Source: Deltaproteobacteria bacterium
GTDB taxonomy: Bacteria; Bdellovibrionota_C; UBA2361; SZUA-149; JADZAE01
Assembly: GCA_020852715.1 (NCBI GenBank)
Contig: JADZAE010000003.1
Coordinates: 1 to 64,000, forward strand
Direction: 5' to 3'
Length of the DNA stretch: 64,000 bases
Below, one piece after another: positions 1 through 7,201 of this stretch. Below the pieces are notes generated by a model that did not search any database, was not told where the DNA came from, and was given only the letters and a program-made list of their open reading frames with translations. The position numbers were made by a program, and so were the translations under genes. Each line of letters begins with the position of its first letter. Position 1 is the stretch's first letter.

Positions 1-45
1 CGTCAGATAAAGTAGTAGGAACTGCGAGCTGGCGAGCAGTTCTGC
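1..45 (+). repeat. 45-bp repeat, copy 1 (left edge)
   Basis: First of three copies of a 45-bp unit. It may be cut by the window edge, because the longer copies carry a further 27 bp on the left. It contains the inverted repeat GAACTGC / GCAGTTC around a 10-nt loop, so an RNA copy could form a hairpin. Identical to copy 2 over all 45 bases. Confidence 0.85.
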
Positions 46-55
46 TTATAAATGC

Positions 56-127
56 GGTGCGACGAAAGGAGCACGTATAGCACGTCAGATAAAGTAGTAG
101 GAACTGCGAGCTGGCGAGCAGTTCTGC
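56..127 (+). repeat. 72-bp repeat, copy 2
   Basis: The 72-bp form of the repeat. Bases 83-127 are identical to the first 45 bases of the window, and the left 27 bp match copy 3 nearly exactly. It is followed at 134-145 by GGGTTCAAGTTC, which resembles the T-arm of the tRNA-Asp in this window (234-245). The same order, repeat then T-arm-like sequence, is seen in copy 3. Confidence 0.85.
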
Positions 128-181
128 GAAGTAGGGTTCAAGTTCAGAGGAATTTGATGCTATATGCCAGCATACATATCG

Positions 182-259
182 GGGGTGGTAGTTCAGTTTG
201 GTTAGAACGCTTGCCTGTCACGTAAGAGGTCGCGGGTTCAAGTCCCGTCCACCCCGCCA
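182..259 (+). tRNA. tRNA-Asp (GTC)
   Basis: Full cloverleaf by eye. The acceptor stem 182-188 pairs perfectly with 249-255, G256 is the discriminator, and CCA is encoded at 257-259. The anticodon arm reads CTTGC-CTGTCAC-GTAAG with anticodon GTC (218-220 is TCA; the loop CTGTCAC spans 215-221). The T-arm is GCGGGTTCAAGTCCCGT. The sequence closely follows the usual bacterial tRNA-Asp. It is flanked on both sides by copies of the 72-bp repeat. Confidence 0.95.
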
Positions 260-292
260 TTTTTAGAAACACACCAAGCTCCAAACAAGTAA

Positions 293-420
293 GTCACGTA
301 AGAGGACGTGTGGTGCGACGCGAGGAGCACGTATAGCACGTCAGATAAAGTAGTAGGAACTGTGAGCTGGCGAGCGGTTCTGCCAAACTGAGGTTTAAGT
401 CCCGTCCACCCCGCCATTTT
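293..420 (+). pseudogene. Broken second tRNA-Asp with repeat inside
   Basis: Bases 293-305 (GTCACGTAAGAGG) equal the anticodon loop and 3' anticodon stem of the tRNA-Asp (217-229). Bases 392-420 equal its T-arm, acceptor 3' strand, CCA and following Ts (235-263) with one mismatch. Between these pieces lies copy 3 of the 72-bp repeat. The 5' half of a tRNA is not present, so this cannot be a working tRNA. It looks like a partial duplicate of the neighbouring gene with the repeat placed near the variable loop / T-stem junction. Confidence 0.6.
312..383 (+). repeat. 72-bp repeat, copy 3
   Basis: Third copy, with a few substitutions against copy 2. The two changes in the inverted repeat (GAACTGT / GCGGTTC) turn a C-G and a T-A pair into T-G pairs, so the hairpin is still possible in RNA read from the plus strand. 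It sits between two fragments of a duplicated tRNA-Asp. Confidence 0.85.
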
Positions 421-1503
421 CTATAAAGCCCTATCTATTACACCGCTACCAATCACATAATCGTTATTATAGAAAACTACCGTTTGTCCCGGTGTAATCG
501 CAGACTGCGGATCGTCAAAGGTCATAGTTAAACTATTACCATCAAACTGATTTACTATAGCGCCACATGGTGTGTGTTTCTGGCGAATTTTTGCCTGTAA
601 GCGGGAGCCGGCGAGAATTCCTTCAGGCAGCAAGATATTTAAGGCACTCGCGGTTAGCCCGGATTTAAATGTCTCTTCTTTTTTGCCGACAATAACCCGA
701 TTATTTTTTGCATCAAGCTCAAGCACGTACAAAGGATAAGCCGAGGATATACCGAGGTTTCTGCGCTGACCAACTGTATAATAGACTAGCCCTTTATGCT
801 TCCCAAGGACGATACCATTACTATCTACAGTATCTCCGACGGGTATCGATTGCTCTTTAAACAGCTCGGAATAGTCTGCGCCACCGATAAAATCTTGACT
901 TTCCGGTTCCTCAGCAACAGGAAGGTTTGCATTAATAGCAATGCTTCTTACTTCTTTTTTCGTGAGGCCTCCAAGGGGAAACATCGAAAACGCTAATTGA
1001 TCGCGAGTGAGCCCGCTGAGAAAATAGGATTGATCCTTACTGTTATCTTTCGCTTTTTTTAAAAAAAACGAATTCTGGCTGTGCTCGATTTGTGCGTAAT
1101 GTCCAGTAGCAAAAAATCTGAAATTAAAATCAGATTGTTTTACTTTATCTACTAAGAGACCGAATTTTATTTTGGTGTTACAGCGAATGCAGGGATTAGG
1201 TGTGCGCCCACTTAAATACTCCTGACGAAAATAGTTTAATACTTGTTTTTTATAATCATCAACAAGAGACACAATTTTGTGTTCGATATTTAATGACAGG
1301 CAAACTTTTCTAGCTTTATCGACATCCTCATATTCCTCGGGACCAAAACATCCGTGCTTGTTACCTGTTGTCAGTTGGTATTTATCATCCCATATGACCA
1401 TCGTGACACCAACCAAGTCGTATCCCTGTTCTTTTAGTAAGTAGGCAGCAACGGCTGAATCTACTCCACCACTTAAGCCTACCGCCACCTTTCCATTGTT
1501 CAT
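421..1503 (-). CDS. mnmA: tRNA-uridine 2-sulfurtransferase MnmA, variant form
   Basis: A 360-residue thiouridylase that puts the sulfur at C2 of U34 in tRNAs for Lys, Glu and Gln. The PP-loop SGGVDS (residues 11-16) binds ATP, and the Gx(F)GPEE segment at 51-57 and ATGHYA at 132-137 are family features. The catalytic region NPCIRCN (103-109) carries two cysteines, C105 and C108. The second catalytic cysteine of the E. coli type, normally in a D-x-C-F-I context, is absent; the equivalent stretch reads ESQDFIGG (201-208). It probably belongs to the branch that uses the CxxC pair, perhaps with an iron-sulfur cluster (inference). It lies 22 nt downstream of the TPR gene on the same strand, so co-transcription is likely. 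Its 3' end abuts the broken tRNA-Asp. Confidence 0.93.
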   Translation of the reverse strand: MNNGKVAVGLSGGVDSAVAAYLLKEQGYDLVGVTMVIWDDKYQLTTGNKHGCFGPEEYEDVDKARKVCLSLNIEHKIVSLVDDYKKQVLNYFRQEYLSGRTPNPCIRCNTKIKFGLLVDKVKQSDFNFRFFATGHYAQIEHSQNSFFLKKAKDNSKDQSYFLSGLTRDQLAFSMFPLGGLTKKEVRSIAINANLPVAEEPESQDFIGGADYSELFKEQSIPVGDTVDSNGIVLGKHKGLVYYTVGQRRNLGISSAYPLYVLELDAKNNRVIVGKKEETFKSGLTASALNILLPEGILAGSRLQAKIRQKHTPCGAIVNQFDGNSLTMTFDDPQSAITPGQTVVFYNNDYVIGSGVIDRAL

Positions 1504-1525
1504 AACGCGCTTCCTGTTAAATCGT

Positions 1526-2713
1526 TCATTGACTTATATCTTCGCTATCCTGATTTGTTGTCGACTTGCTTAATTTGCTTTCAAGCTCAATTTGTTTAAT
1601 TTTATTACTGAGCAGTTTAGACTGAGGGTTTTTAGACAATCCTTTTTTTGCTAGTTCTGCGGCCTCTGAATATCGTTGCTGCTTTAGACGAATAGAGATT
1701 AGAATTCCAACTGCCTGTTCGTCGTTATACTCGGAATTATCGACAAAATATTTAGCAATTGTTTCAGCTCTTGATAGGCGTTTAGGTTCAATTAAGAGAT
1801 CAGCACCAGTCAGTAATTCTTCGGCTAATATCATACCCGCATCGTGGTCATTTGGATCAATATGATTAATTTTTGTTAAATGGGCAAGAATGTCTCTTTT
1901 ATATCCATTTTGCTTATCGGGATCACTGGTTTTCTCAAGTAATAACCGTGTGTTTTCGATATAAAGTCGGTGAGCGGAAATAAAGAGAGGATTAGAATTA
2001 AGAGCAGTATTTAGAGTTTTAAATGCTGCTTCATTTTGCTCCAATATAAACAGACATTGAGCAATTTTATATAAAATTTCCTCGGTGTTTATTGTTTCTC
2101 TCCATGTAAGTTCTTTAAGCTCAGTAATAGCTTCCGGGCAGCGATTAGAGTCGGCTAAAATCGCAGCATGGCGAAACTGTGCAATCGGGTTATTGATTTT
2201 TTGGGCCAAAGATTTCTCATACATTTCTATGGCAGCTTGCTTATTGTCACATGATTCATATGAGAACCCAATTAGAAAATATGCCTCATAAATATAAGCA
2301 CGATTAATTGACGCTATGACGTTCTGCAATTCCTCAATAATCGGTTTAATAACCTCACATTTTTGACTTACTGATGCGCTTTTTGTGGCTTTAATGTTTG
2401 ATATCGCTTTATTTATACGTGGGATAAACGGTTGCAGCACCGGTGTATAGTCTACTCTATTAGGAACATAATCAATAAAAGAATAGCTGTGCTTACTACT
2501 TGCAGATGGGTTAACCCCCTTAGCTTTAACTGCCTTGCTTTCTAATCTTGATGTATTTGTTTTTCTCGTAGTGCCCGCATTTAGTTTATTAGTGGCCTTA
2601 TTGGAAGAAGGATTCTGAGCTTCAGTTAAAAACGCAAGCGCAAAGATGGAATATAATAATATTAATAAGTACAGAGATTTTTGCATTAATGAAGATTGCA
2701 TAAATTCAATCAT
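1526..2713 (-). CDS. Exported TPR-repeat protein
   Basis: A 395-residue protein with a hydrophobic segment at about residues 8-32 that reads as a signal peptide or membrane anchor. A low-complexity Ser/Lys/Thr stretch (33-75) follows, then helical repeats of TPR type from about 110 to 375 (for example AYFLIGFSYESCDNKQAAIEMYEKSL and AQCLFILEQNEAAFKTLNTAL-like units). TPR arrays are protein-binding scaffolds, and no enzymatic motif is visible. An in-frame ATG four codons later could be the real start. It is divergent from the NtrC-type regulator with a 177-nt gap and upstream of mnmA. Specific function unknown. Confidence 0.75.
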   Translation of the reverse strand: MIEFMQSSLMQKSLYLLILLYSIFALAFLTEAQNPSSNKATNKLNAGTTRKTNTSRLESKAVKAKGVNPSASSKHSYSFIDYVPNRVDYTPVLQPFIPRINKAISNIKATKSASVSQKCEVIKPIIEELQNVIASINRAYIYEAYFLIGFSYESCDNKQAAIEMYEKSLAQKINNPIAQFRHAAILADSNRCPEAITELKELTWRETINTEEILYKIAQCLFILEQNEAAFKTLNTALNSNPLFISAHRLYIENTRLLLEKTSDPDKQNGYKRDILAHLTKINHIDPNDHDAGMILAEELLTGADLLIEPKRLSRAETIAKYFVDNSEYNDEQAVGILISIRLKQQRYSEAAELAKKGLSKNPQSKLLSNKIKQIELESKLSKSTTNQDSEDISQ

Positions 2714-2799
2714 ATTTCCCAGTGTTGTAAATAATTAAACTACGCTATAGCATTTGGCTTAACTGTTGTCAGTAACTGCCGAAATAGGCATTAGTATTA

Positions 2800-2814
2800 T
2801 GGCTTAATTGATGC
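2800..2814 (+). promoter_or_regulatory. Possible sigma54 promoter
   Basis: TGGCTTAATTGATGC keeps GG and GC exactly 10 nt apart as in the -24/-12 consensus, though the -12 element is ATGC rather than TTGC. Transcription would start near 2826, ahead of the regulator gene at 2891. Found by eye only. Confidence 0.3.
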
Positions 2815-2849
2815 ACATTTTTGCACAACTCTGCCCATAAATGTGCATC
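2810..2849. promoter_or_regulatory. Inverted repeat with TGCACA boxes
   Basis: GATGCACATTT (2810-2820) and AAATGTGCATC (2839-2849) form a perfect 11-bp inverted repeat with an 18-nt spacer. TGCACA occurs at 2812 and 2822 and in reverse at 2842, and TGCCCA at 2832 makes a near-palindrome with the last box. NtrC sites in enterics are TGCACC-like palindromes, so a self- or divergent-regulation site for the adjacent NtrC-type regulator is plausible (inference). Confidence 0.45.
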
Positions 2850-2890
2850 TAATGGTTAGCTGCGCAATTTAGAATGGATTTAGTTAATCA

Positions 2891-4312
2891 ATGTTTACCG
2901 AGATAAATAAAAATAAGATTCTTATTGTTGATGACGAACCGAATGTGCGTGAATCTCTAAGGATGATTTTAAGCAATTATTATGATGTGCAAACCGCTGA
3001 AGATGGTGAGCTAGCAGTGAAAATAATGAGGGAATCTGATTCTCTTCCCGTCTTAGTATTACTAGATTTAATGATGCCCGGACGTGACGGATTGGAAATT
3101 CTGGCGGACATTAAGCAGCTTTATCCGCAAATGGCAGTAATAATACTAACAGCATCCACTGGAGTTAAATCTGCTGTCGCGGCTATGAAGATTGGTGCTG
3201 TCGATTATCTAAATAAGCCATACGATGTCGATGAGTTACTGTCATTAATCGAAGAAACATTGAGGAAGGGTGCCAGCGGAAGAACAGCTCCAAGTAAAAC
3301 AGCTATTCATCAAGTTCATGTTGAAAATGAACTTGATTTTATTGAGGGAGATTTCGGACGACTAGTGGGAAAGCATCCACTTATGAAAGAGTTATACGAG
3401 AAGATTACTGCCATAGCTGCTAGAGAAACTACTATTCTTATTACCGGAGAATCGGGAACCGGTAAGGAAGTTGTTGCTAATGAAATTCATAAACGGAGTC
3501 ACCGTTCTAATGGGCCATATGTGGCTATTAATTGCGCTGCTATTCCAGAAACATTGATTGAAAGTGAGCTTTTTGGACACGAAAAGGGCGCTTTTACCCA
3601 CGCTATCGATAGGCGAGTAGGGCATTTTGAGAATGCCAATGGTGGCACACTCCTTCTTGATGAAATTGGCGAACTTAATCTTTCTGTTCAGGTTAAAATG
3701 CTTCGCTTTTTGCAGGAAAAAGAGTTTTATCGAGTTGGGTATTCCAAACCTACTCACGTTGATGTGCGGGTATTAGCTGCCACAAATAAAAGTCTTGAAG
3801 CTGCTGTAAGGAATGGGACTTTTAGAGAGGATTTATTTTATCGGGTCAATGTTGTCGTAATTAACGTTCCAGCTTTACGCGAAAGACGTGAGGATATTCC
3901 TGATTTATTGGATTATTTCGTAAGAAAGCTTGCCCCGTTTTATGGAACCCGTAAGATAACCTTTACAGTTGAGGCGCTTGAATGTTTATGTCGATACGGT
4001 TGGCCCGGTAACGTAAGGGAGCTTGAAAATATCACAGAAAGTTTGCTGGCACTATGTAACAAAGAAACAATCGATATCAGTGATCTACCACAAAGAATTC
4101 GATATAAAGATTCTGGCCTAGCGGAAGGACAAAGTAGTCTTTCTTTTGAAGATGCCGAAAAGGCTTTTGAGACAGATCTCATATTGAAGGCCTTACAATC
4201 ATCTAATTTCGTTCAAACAAAGGCTGCGGAGTTGCTAGGGATTAGTCGGCGTATACTAAAATATAAAATGGATAAGCTCGGCATTGCGTTACCTAAAGGT
4301 AGTATTGAGTAG
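2891..4312 (+). CDS. Sigma54-dependent response regulator, NtrC/AtoC type
   Basis: A 473-residue, three-domain activator. The receiver domain (about 8-125) has acidic pocket D14/D15, phospho-acceptor D59 and K109. The AAA+ domain (about 155-390) has Walker A GESGTGKE (186-193) and Walker B GGTLLLDEIG (251-260). The C-terminal Fis-type helix-turn-helix is at about 438-470. It would be phosphorylated by a histidine kinase and open sigma54-RNA polymerase promoters. The sigma54-contact loop reads GAFTHA (233-238) in place of the canonical GAFTGA. No kinase gene is adjacent. The upstream region carries a sigma54-like promoter and TGCACA boxes. Target genes cannot be told from the sequence. Confidence 0.92.
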   Translation: MFTEINKNKILIVDDEPNVRESLRMILSNYYDVQTAEDGELAVKIMRESDSLPVLVLLDLMMPGRDGLEILADIKQLYPQMAVIILTASTGVKSAVAAMKIGAVDYLNKPYDVDELLSLIEETLRKGASGRTAPSKTAIHQVHVENELDFIEGDFGRLVGKHPLMKELYEKITAIAARETTILITGESGTGKEVVANEIHKRSHRSNGPYVAINCAAIPETLIESELFGHEKGAFTHAIDRRVGHFENANGGTLLLDEIGELNLSVQVKMLRFLQEKEFYRVGYSKPTHVDVRVLAATNKSLEAAVRNGTFREDLFYRVNVVVINVPALRERREDIPDLLDYFVRKLAPFYGTRKITFTVEALECLCRYGWPGNVRELENITESLLALCNKETIDISDLPQRIRYKDSGLAEGQSSLSFEDAEKAFETDLILKALQSSNFVQTKAAELLGISRRILKYKMDKLGIALPKGSIE

Positions 4313-4709
4313 TAATTGAATCTAAAGCAGAGCTGGCAAGTAGTTTCTAATCATCGTTAATTAATCTGGAACTAAGTGAAGGTATCATCAGTTTGTTTGA
4401 TTTATATAAGGTCGCATGACTATTCATATTTATCTTAACCTAAGCGGTTTTATGTAACAATGTTAGTTTGATGGCCTAATGCTTGTCATTGTAGGTGGAT
4501 ATTGGTATAGCCTTCGGCGTTGTTGGTTTAACCTCTTGGTCCTGATCTTCTTAGGGCAATTCATGCTCTAATATGTTTTTAATGCCAGCTCTGTGGTTTT
4601 TGGTTGGCGGCTTTCTGTAGCCGATTGCCAGATTACTATTGTGGCATCAGTACCAGATCATGTGACCGAAGTCGTTATGTCTTTTTACCATCGGTAAGGG
4701 TAACAAAAC
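4313..4709. other. 397-nt gene-free region before rimP
   Basis: I see no convincing coding sequence on either strand. It must hold the promoter of the rimP-nusA-infB operon and probably a sizeable leader. A small perfect hairpin, TTACC-ATC-GGTAA (4685-4697), reaches into the TAAGGG ribosome-binding site in front of the GTG start of rimP, so it could tune its translation. CGGCT and AGCCG near 4606-4625 form another short stem. No terminator or known riboswitch was recognised. Confidence 0.5.
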
Positions 4710-5291
4710 GTGAGCTATTTAAATTCTGATGATGAATTGTGGCGGTGCATAGCCTCTATTAGCGAATCGCGATCATTAGCGATTTACGACATAGAGAGGC
4801 CACATGGTGAAAAACTTATTATTTCCATCTGTAAAGCAAATAGTAAGATCGTTGGTAATTCAACAGAATTATTTGGCGAAAATATTCAAGCCGGAGTTAG
4901 CGTTGAAGATTGCTCGCAAATGGTTCGAGAGTTGATGGTATATTTCCAAGTAGAGGGGGAAGCTTTTAAGCTTGGAAAGGAGCCGGAGATAGAAGTTTGT
5001 TCTCCAGGGGTAAATAGAACATTAAGAAATAAATGGCACTTTTTAAATGCGATAAACGAGCGGGTGCGTATAGTTTTTAAAGATTCGATTAATTTCGAAA
5101 GTAAACCAATTAATACGGTTATTGGAGTTCTTAGTGCTTGTGATGAAGATGCCGTTACAGTTGCTAATGAAGAGAATTCTGGGCAACTAATTGAAGTGAA
5201 ACTCGATAATATCAAACGCGCCCACGTCGACTTTGATTTTGACAGGAAACCCTCAAATAACACGAAGAAAGCTAAGTTAAAAATAAAATAA
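4710..5291 (+). CDS. rimP: Ribosome maturation factor RimP
   Basis: A 193-residue protein needed for 30S subunit maturation. Family features include VSVEDCSQMVREL (about 63-75), followed by an EVCSPGVNRTLRNKWHF segment that corresponds to the well-conserved EVSSPGLDRPL region, and a C-terminal SH3-like part with VKLDNIKRAHVDFDF. It is longer than the E. coli protein (about 150) because of a basic tail. Start is GTG at 4710, 9 nt after TAAGGG. First gene of the rimP-nusA-rnpM-infB-rbfA-nrnA-truB run. Confidence 0.93.
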   Translation: MSYLNSDDELWRCIASISESRSLAIYDIERPHGEKLIISICKANSKIVGNSTELFGENIQAGVSVEDCSQMVRELMVYFQVEGEAFKLGKEPEIEVCSPGVNRTLRNKWHFLNAINERVRIVFKDSINFESKPINTVIGVLSACDEDAVTVANEENSGQLIEVKLDNIKRAHVDFDFDRKPSNNTKKAKLKIK

Positions 5292-5326
5292 ACTGTTTAA
5301 GGAAAATCGTTACAATAGGAAAAATC

Positions 5327-6805
5327 ATGGGAATACGTTTTGATTTAGATCAGATCATAAGCCAAGTTGGTCGTGACAAAGGTATAAAAAAGGAAGTTTT
5401 AGTTCAGGCCTTAGAGTCTGCCGTTCTAAGTGCAGCCAAAAAGCATTTTGGGCATAATCGTAATTTAGAGGCAACGTATAACACTGACCTTGGGGAAATA
5501 GAGGTAATTGAATTTAGAACGGTGGTCGATGATGTAAAAGATTCAGCCACTCAAATGACACTTGCTGAAGCTAGAAAAGAATATGATTCCGAGTGTGAAG
5601 TAGGCGATGAACTGGGGCGTAAACTTGATGCTTCTGTGCTTGGACGTATTGCGGCTCAGACAGCTAAACAAGTTATTACTCAGAAGCTAAGAGACGCTGA
5701 ACGGGATAATATCTTTACCGAGTATCATGATCGCAAAGGAGAGCTTGTTAACGGAATAGTTCAGCGGTTTGACCGTGGTAACATTATTGTAAATCTTGGG
5801 CGGACAGACGCAGTATTACCTGAGCGCGAACAGATCAAAAAAGAGAGATACCGGCAAGGGGATCGTATTCGTAGTATGATATTAGACATTGATCCTAACT
5901 CCCGCGGATCTCAAATTGTTCTAACCCGTAGTCACCCGGAGTTTATGCGAAAACTGTTTTCCGTCGAGGTGCCAGAGATTGCTGAAAATATCGTCGAAAT
6001 TAAGAGTGTGGGTCGTGAACCAGGAGAGAGAGCAAAAATTGCCGTATACTCTAATGATCCATCCGTAGATGCTACAGGAGCCTGTATTGGCATTAAGGGT
6101 TGTCGAGTGCAGGCGGTATCTACTGAATTACGTGGTGAAAAAATAGATATCGTTGCTTGGTATGCCGATGCTCCAAGTTTCGTTGCTAAAGCGCTCTTTC
6201 AGGATGGCTCTAAAGACGTTGAAAGAATCTTTGTTGATGAGGAAGAACATTCGATGGAGGTGGTTGTTGCTGATGCAAAACTAGCTCAAGCTATTGGCAG
6301 AAAAGGCTTGAATGTCAAGTTAGCATCAAAGCTTACCGGTTGGCGAATTGATGTTCGTAGCCAAACCGCAGTAGAGGAAGAACAGCGTCGCGCTAGAACT
6401 GCGCTTGAGTCTATTCCCGGTATCGGATTCACTGAAGCCGAGTTCCTTTTTCAATATGGTTATCAGAGCGTCAATGATGTGGCAAATGCTTCCCCTGAAG
6501 ATTTATCTTCTGTCGAGGGAATTGATGCTGCCCGTGCTAATGAATTGATTGGTTTTGCTCAGAAATATTTAGATGAGCATCGGGATGCTTATGCCGAAGA
6601 AGATGCACATCGCATTACAGATATTGATCAACTTATTCTTCCTCAGGATTTAAAAGACATACTTAGCGTTTGTGGTTATGACAGAATTCAATCTTTAGCC
6701 GCATTGAGCGCCAAAGAACTTTGTGAGCAGACCGGAATGCAAGTCAGGGATTCTGAGAAGGTTGTTGATGCCGTGGAGAAATTTTTACGTGCTCAGCAGG
6801 AATAA
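5327..6805 (+). CDS. nusA: Transcription termination/antitermination factor NusA
   Basis: A 492-residue RNA polymerase-binding factor for pausing, termination and antitermination. The N-terminal polymerase-binding domain (1-130) is followed by an S1 domain with KGELVNGIVQRFDRGNIIVNLG (from about 139), then two KH domains (IGIKGCRVQAVSTEL and AIGRKGLNVKLASKLTGWRIDV). Two C-terminal helix-hairpin-helix repeats follow: one starts ALESIPGIGFTEAEFLF and the other LILPQDLKDILSVCGYD. The presence of both acidic repeats is a proteobacterial-style feature. 35 nt after rimP. Confidence 0.97.
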   Translation: MGIRFDLDQIISQVGRDKGIKKEVLVQALESAVLSAAKKHFGHNRNLEATYNTDLGEIEVIEFRTVVDDVKDSATQMTLAEARKEYDSECEVGDELGRKLDASVLGRIAAQTAKQVITQKLRDAERDNIFTEYHDRKGELVNGIVQRFDRGNIIVNLGRTDAVLPEREQIKKERYRQGDRIRSMILDIDPNSRGSQIVLTRSHPEFMRKLFSVEVPEIAENIVEIKSVGREPGERAKIAVYSNDPSVDATGACIGIKGCRVQAVSTELRGEKIDIVAWYADAPSFVAKALFQDGSKDVERIFVDEEEHSMEVVVADAKLAQAIGRKGLNVKLASKLTGWRIDVRSQTAVEEEQRRARTALESIPGIGFTEAEFLFQYGYQSVNDVANASPEDLSSVEGIDAARANELIGFAQKYLDEHRDAYAEEDAHRITDIDQLILPQDLKDILSVCGYDRIQSLAALSAKELCEQTGMQVRDSEKVVDAVEKFLRAQQE

Positions 6806-6817
6806 TTAGGTAATTTT

Positions 6818-7156
6818 GTGACGTCACGAACATGTTGCGGTTGTGGCTTAGTAGACGATAGACGTAACCTTTTAAGATTTGTTTATTGCAACGGGGGCCC
6901 GAAAGTTGACTTTAACTGGCGGTCAGTAGGGCGAGGAGCATATTTGCATTGCAATCTAGTATGTTGGCGAGCAAGCGGAGCTCAGGGTAGATTTTGCAGA
7001 AGTTGGCGAATTAAACTTCCGGTCATGAAAGGCTCCAAACCGTGGGCGGAGATAATTGGTGATTGTTGCTTGCGTGAGCTTGACATTGAACTGCCATTTG
7101 AAAAAAATGCCAGTTTATTAAAACGGCAATTAGAGCAGCTGTTTTTGCAAATTTGA
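6818..7156 (+). CDS. rnpM: YlxR/RnpM-family RNA-binding protein
   Basis: A 112-residue protein between nusA and infB, the classic place of YlxR (DUF448; RnpM, which modulates RNase P in Bacillus). It keeps RTCCGCG near the N-terminus where the family has RTCxGCR, then LLRFV and the GRGAYLH segment. The usual arginine after GC is replaced by glycine (residue 10). Start is GTG at 6818; no strong Shine-Dalgarno, so tight coupling to nusA (12-nt gap) is likely. Confidence 0.85.
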   Translation: MTSRTCCGCGLVDDRRNLLRFVYCNGGPKVDFNWRSVGRGAYLHCNLVCWRASGAQGRFCRSWRIKLPVMKGSKPWAEIIGDCCLRELDIELPFEKNASLLKRQLEQLFLQI

Positions 7157-7201
7157 TTTAAAGTTATAACGGAACGTTGGATACTTGAGGACGATTAGTT
7201 T

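Noticed and set aside
1..383. CRISPR array
   Set aside because: Repeats are only three, spacing is irregular (82 and 256 nt), a tRNA lies between copies, and no cas genes are present.
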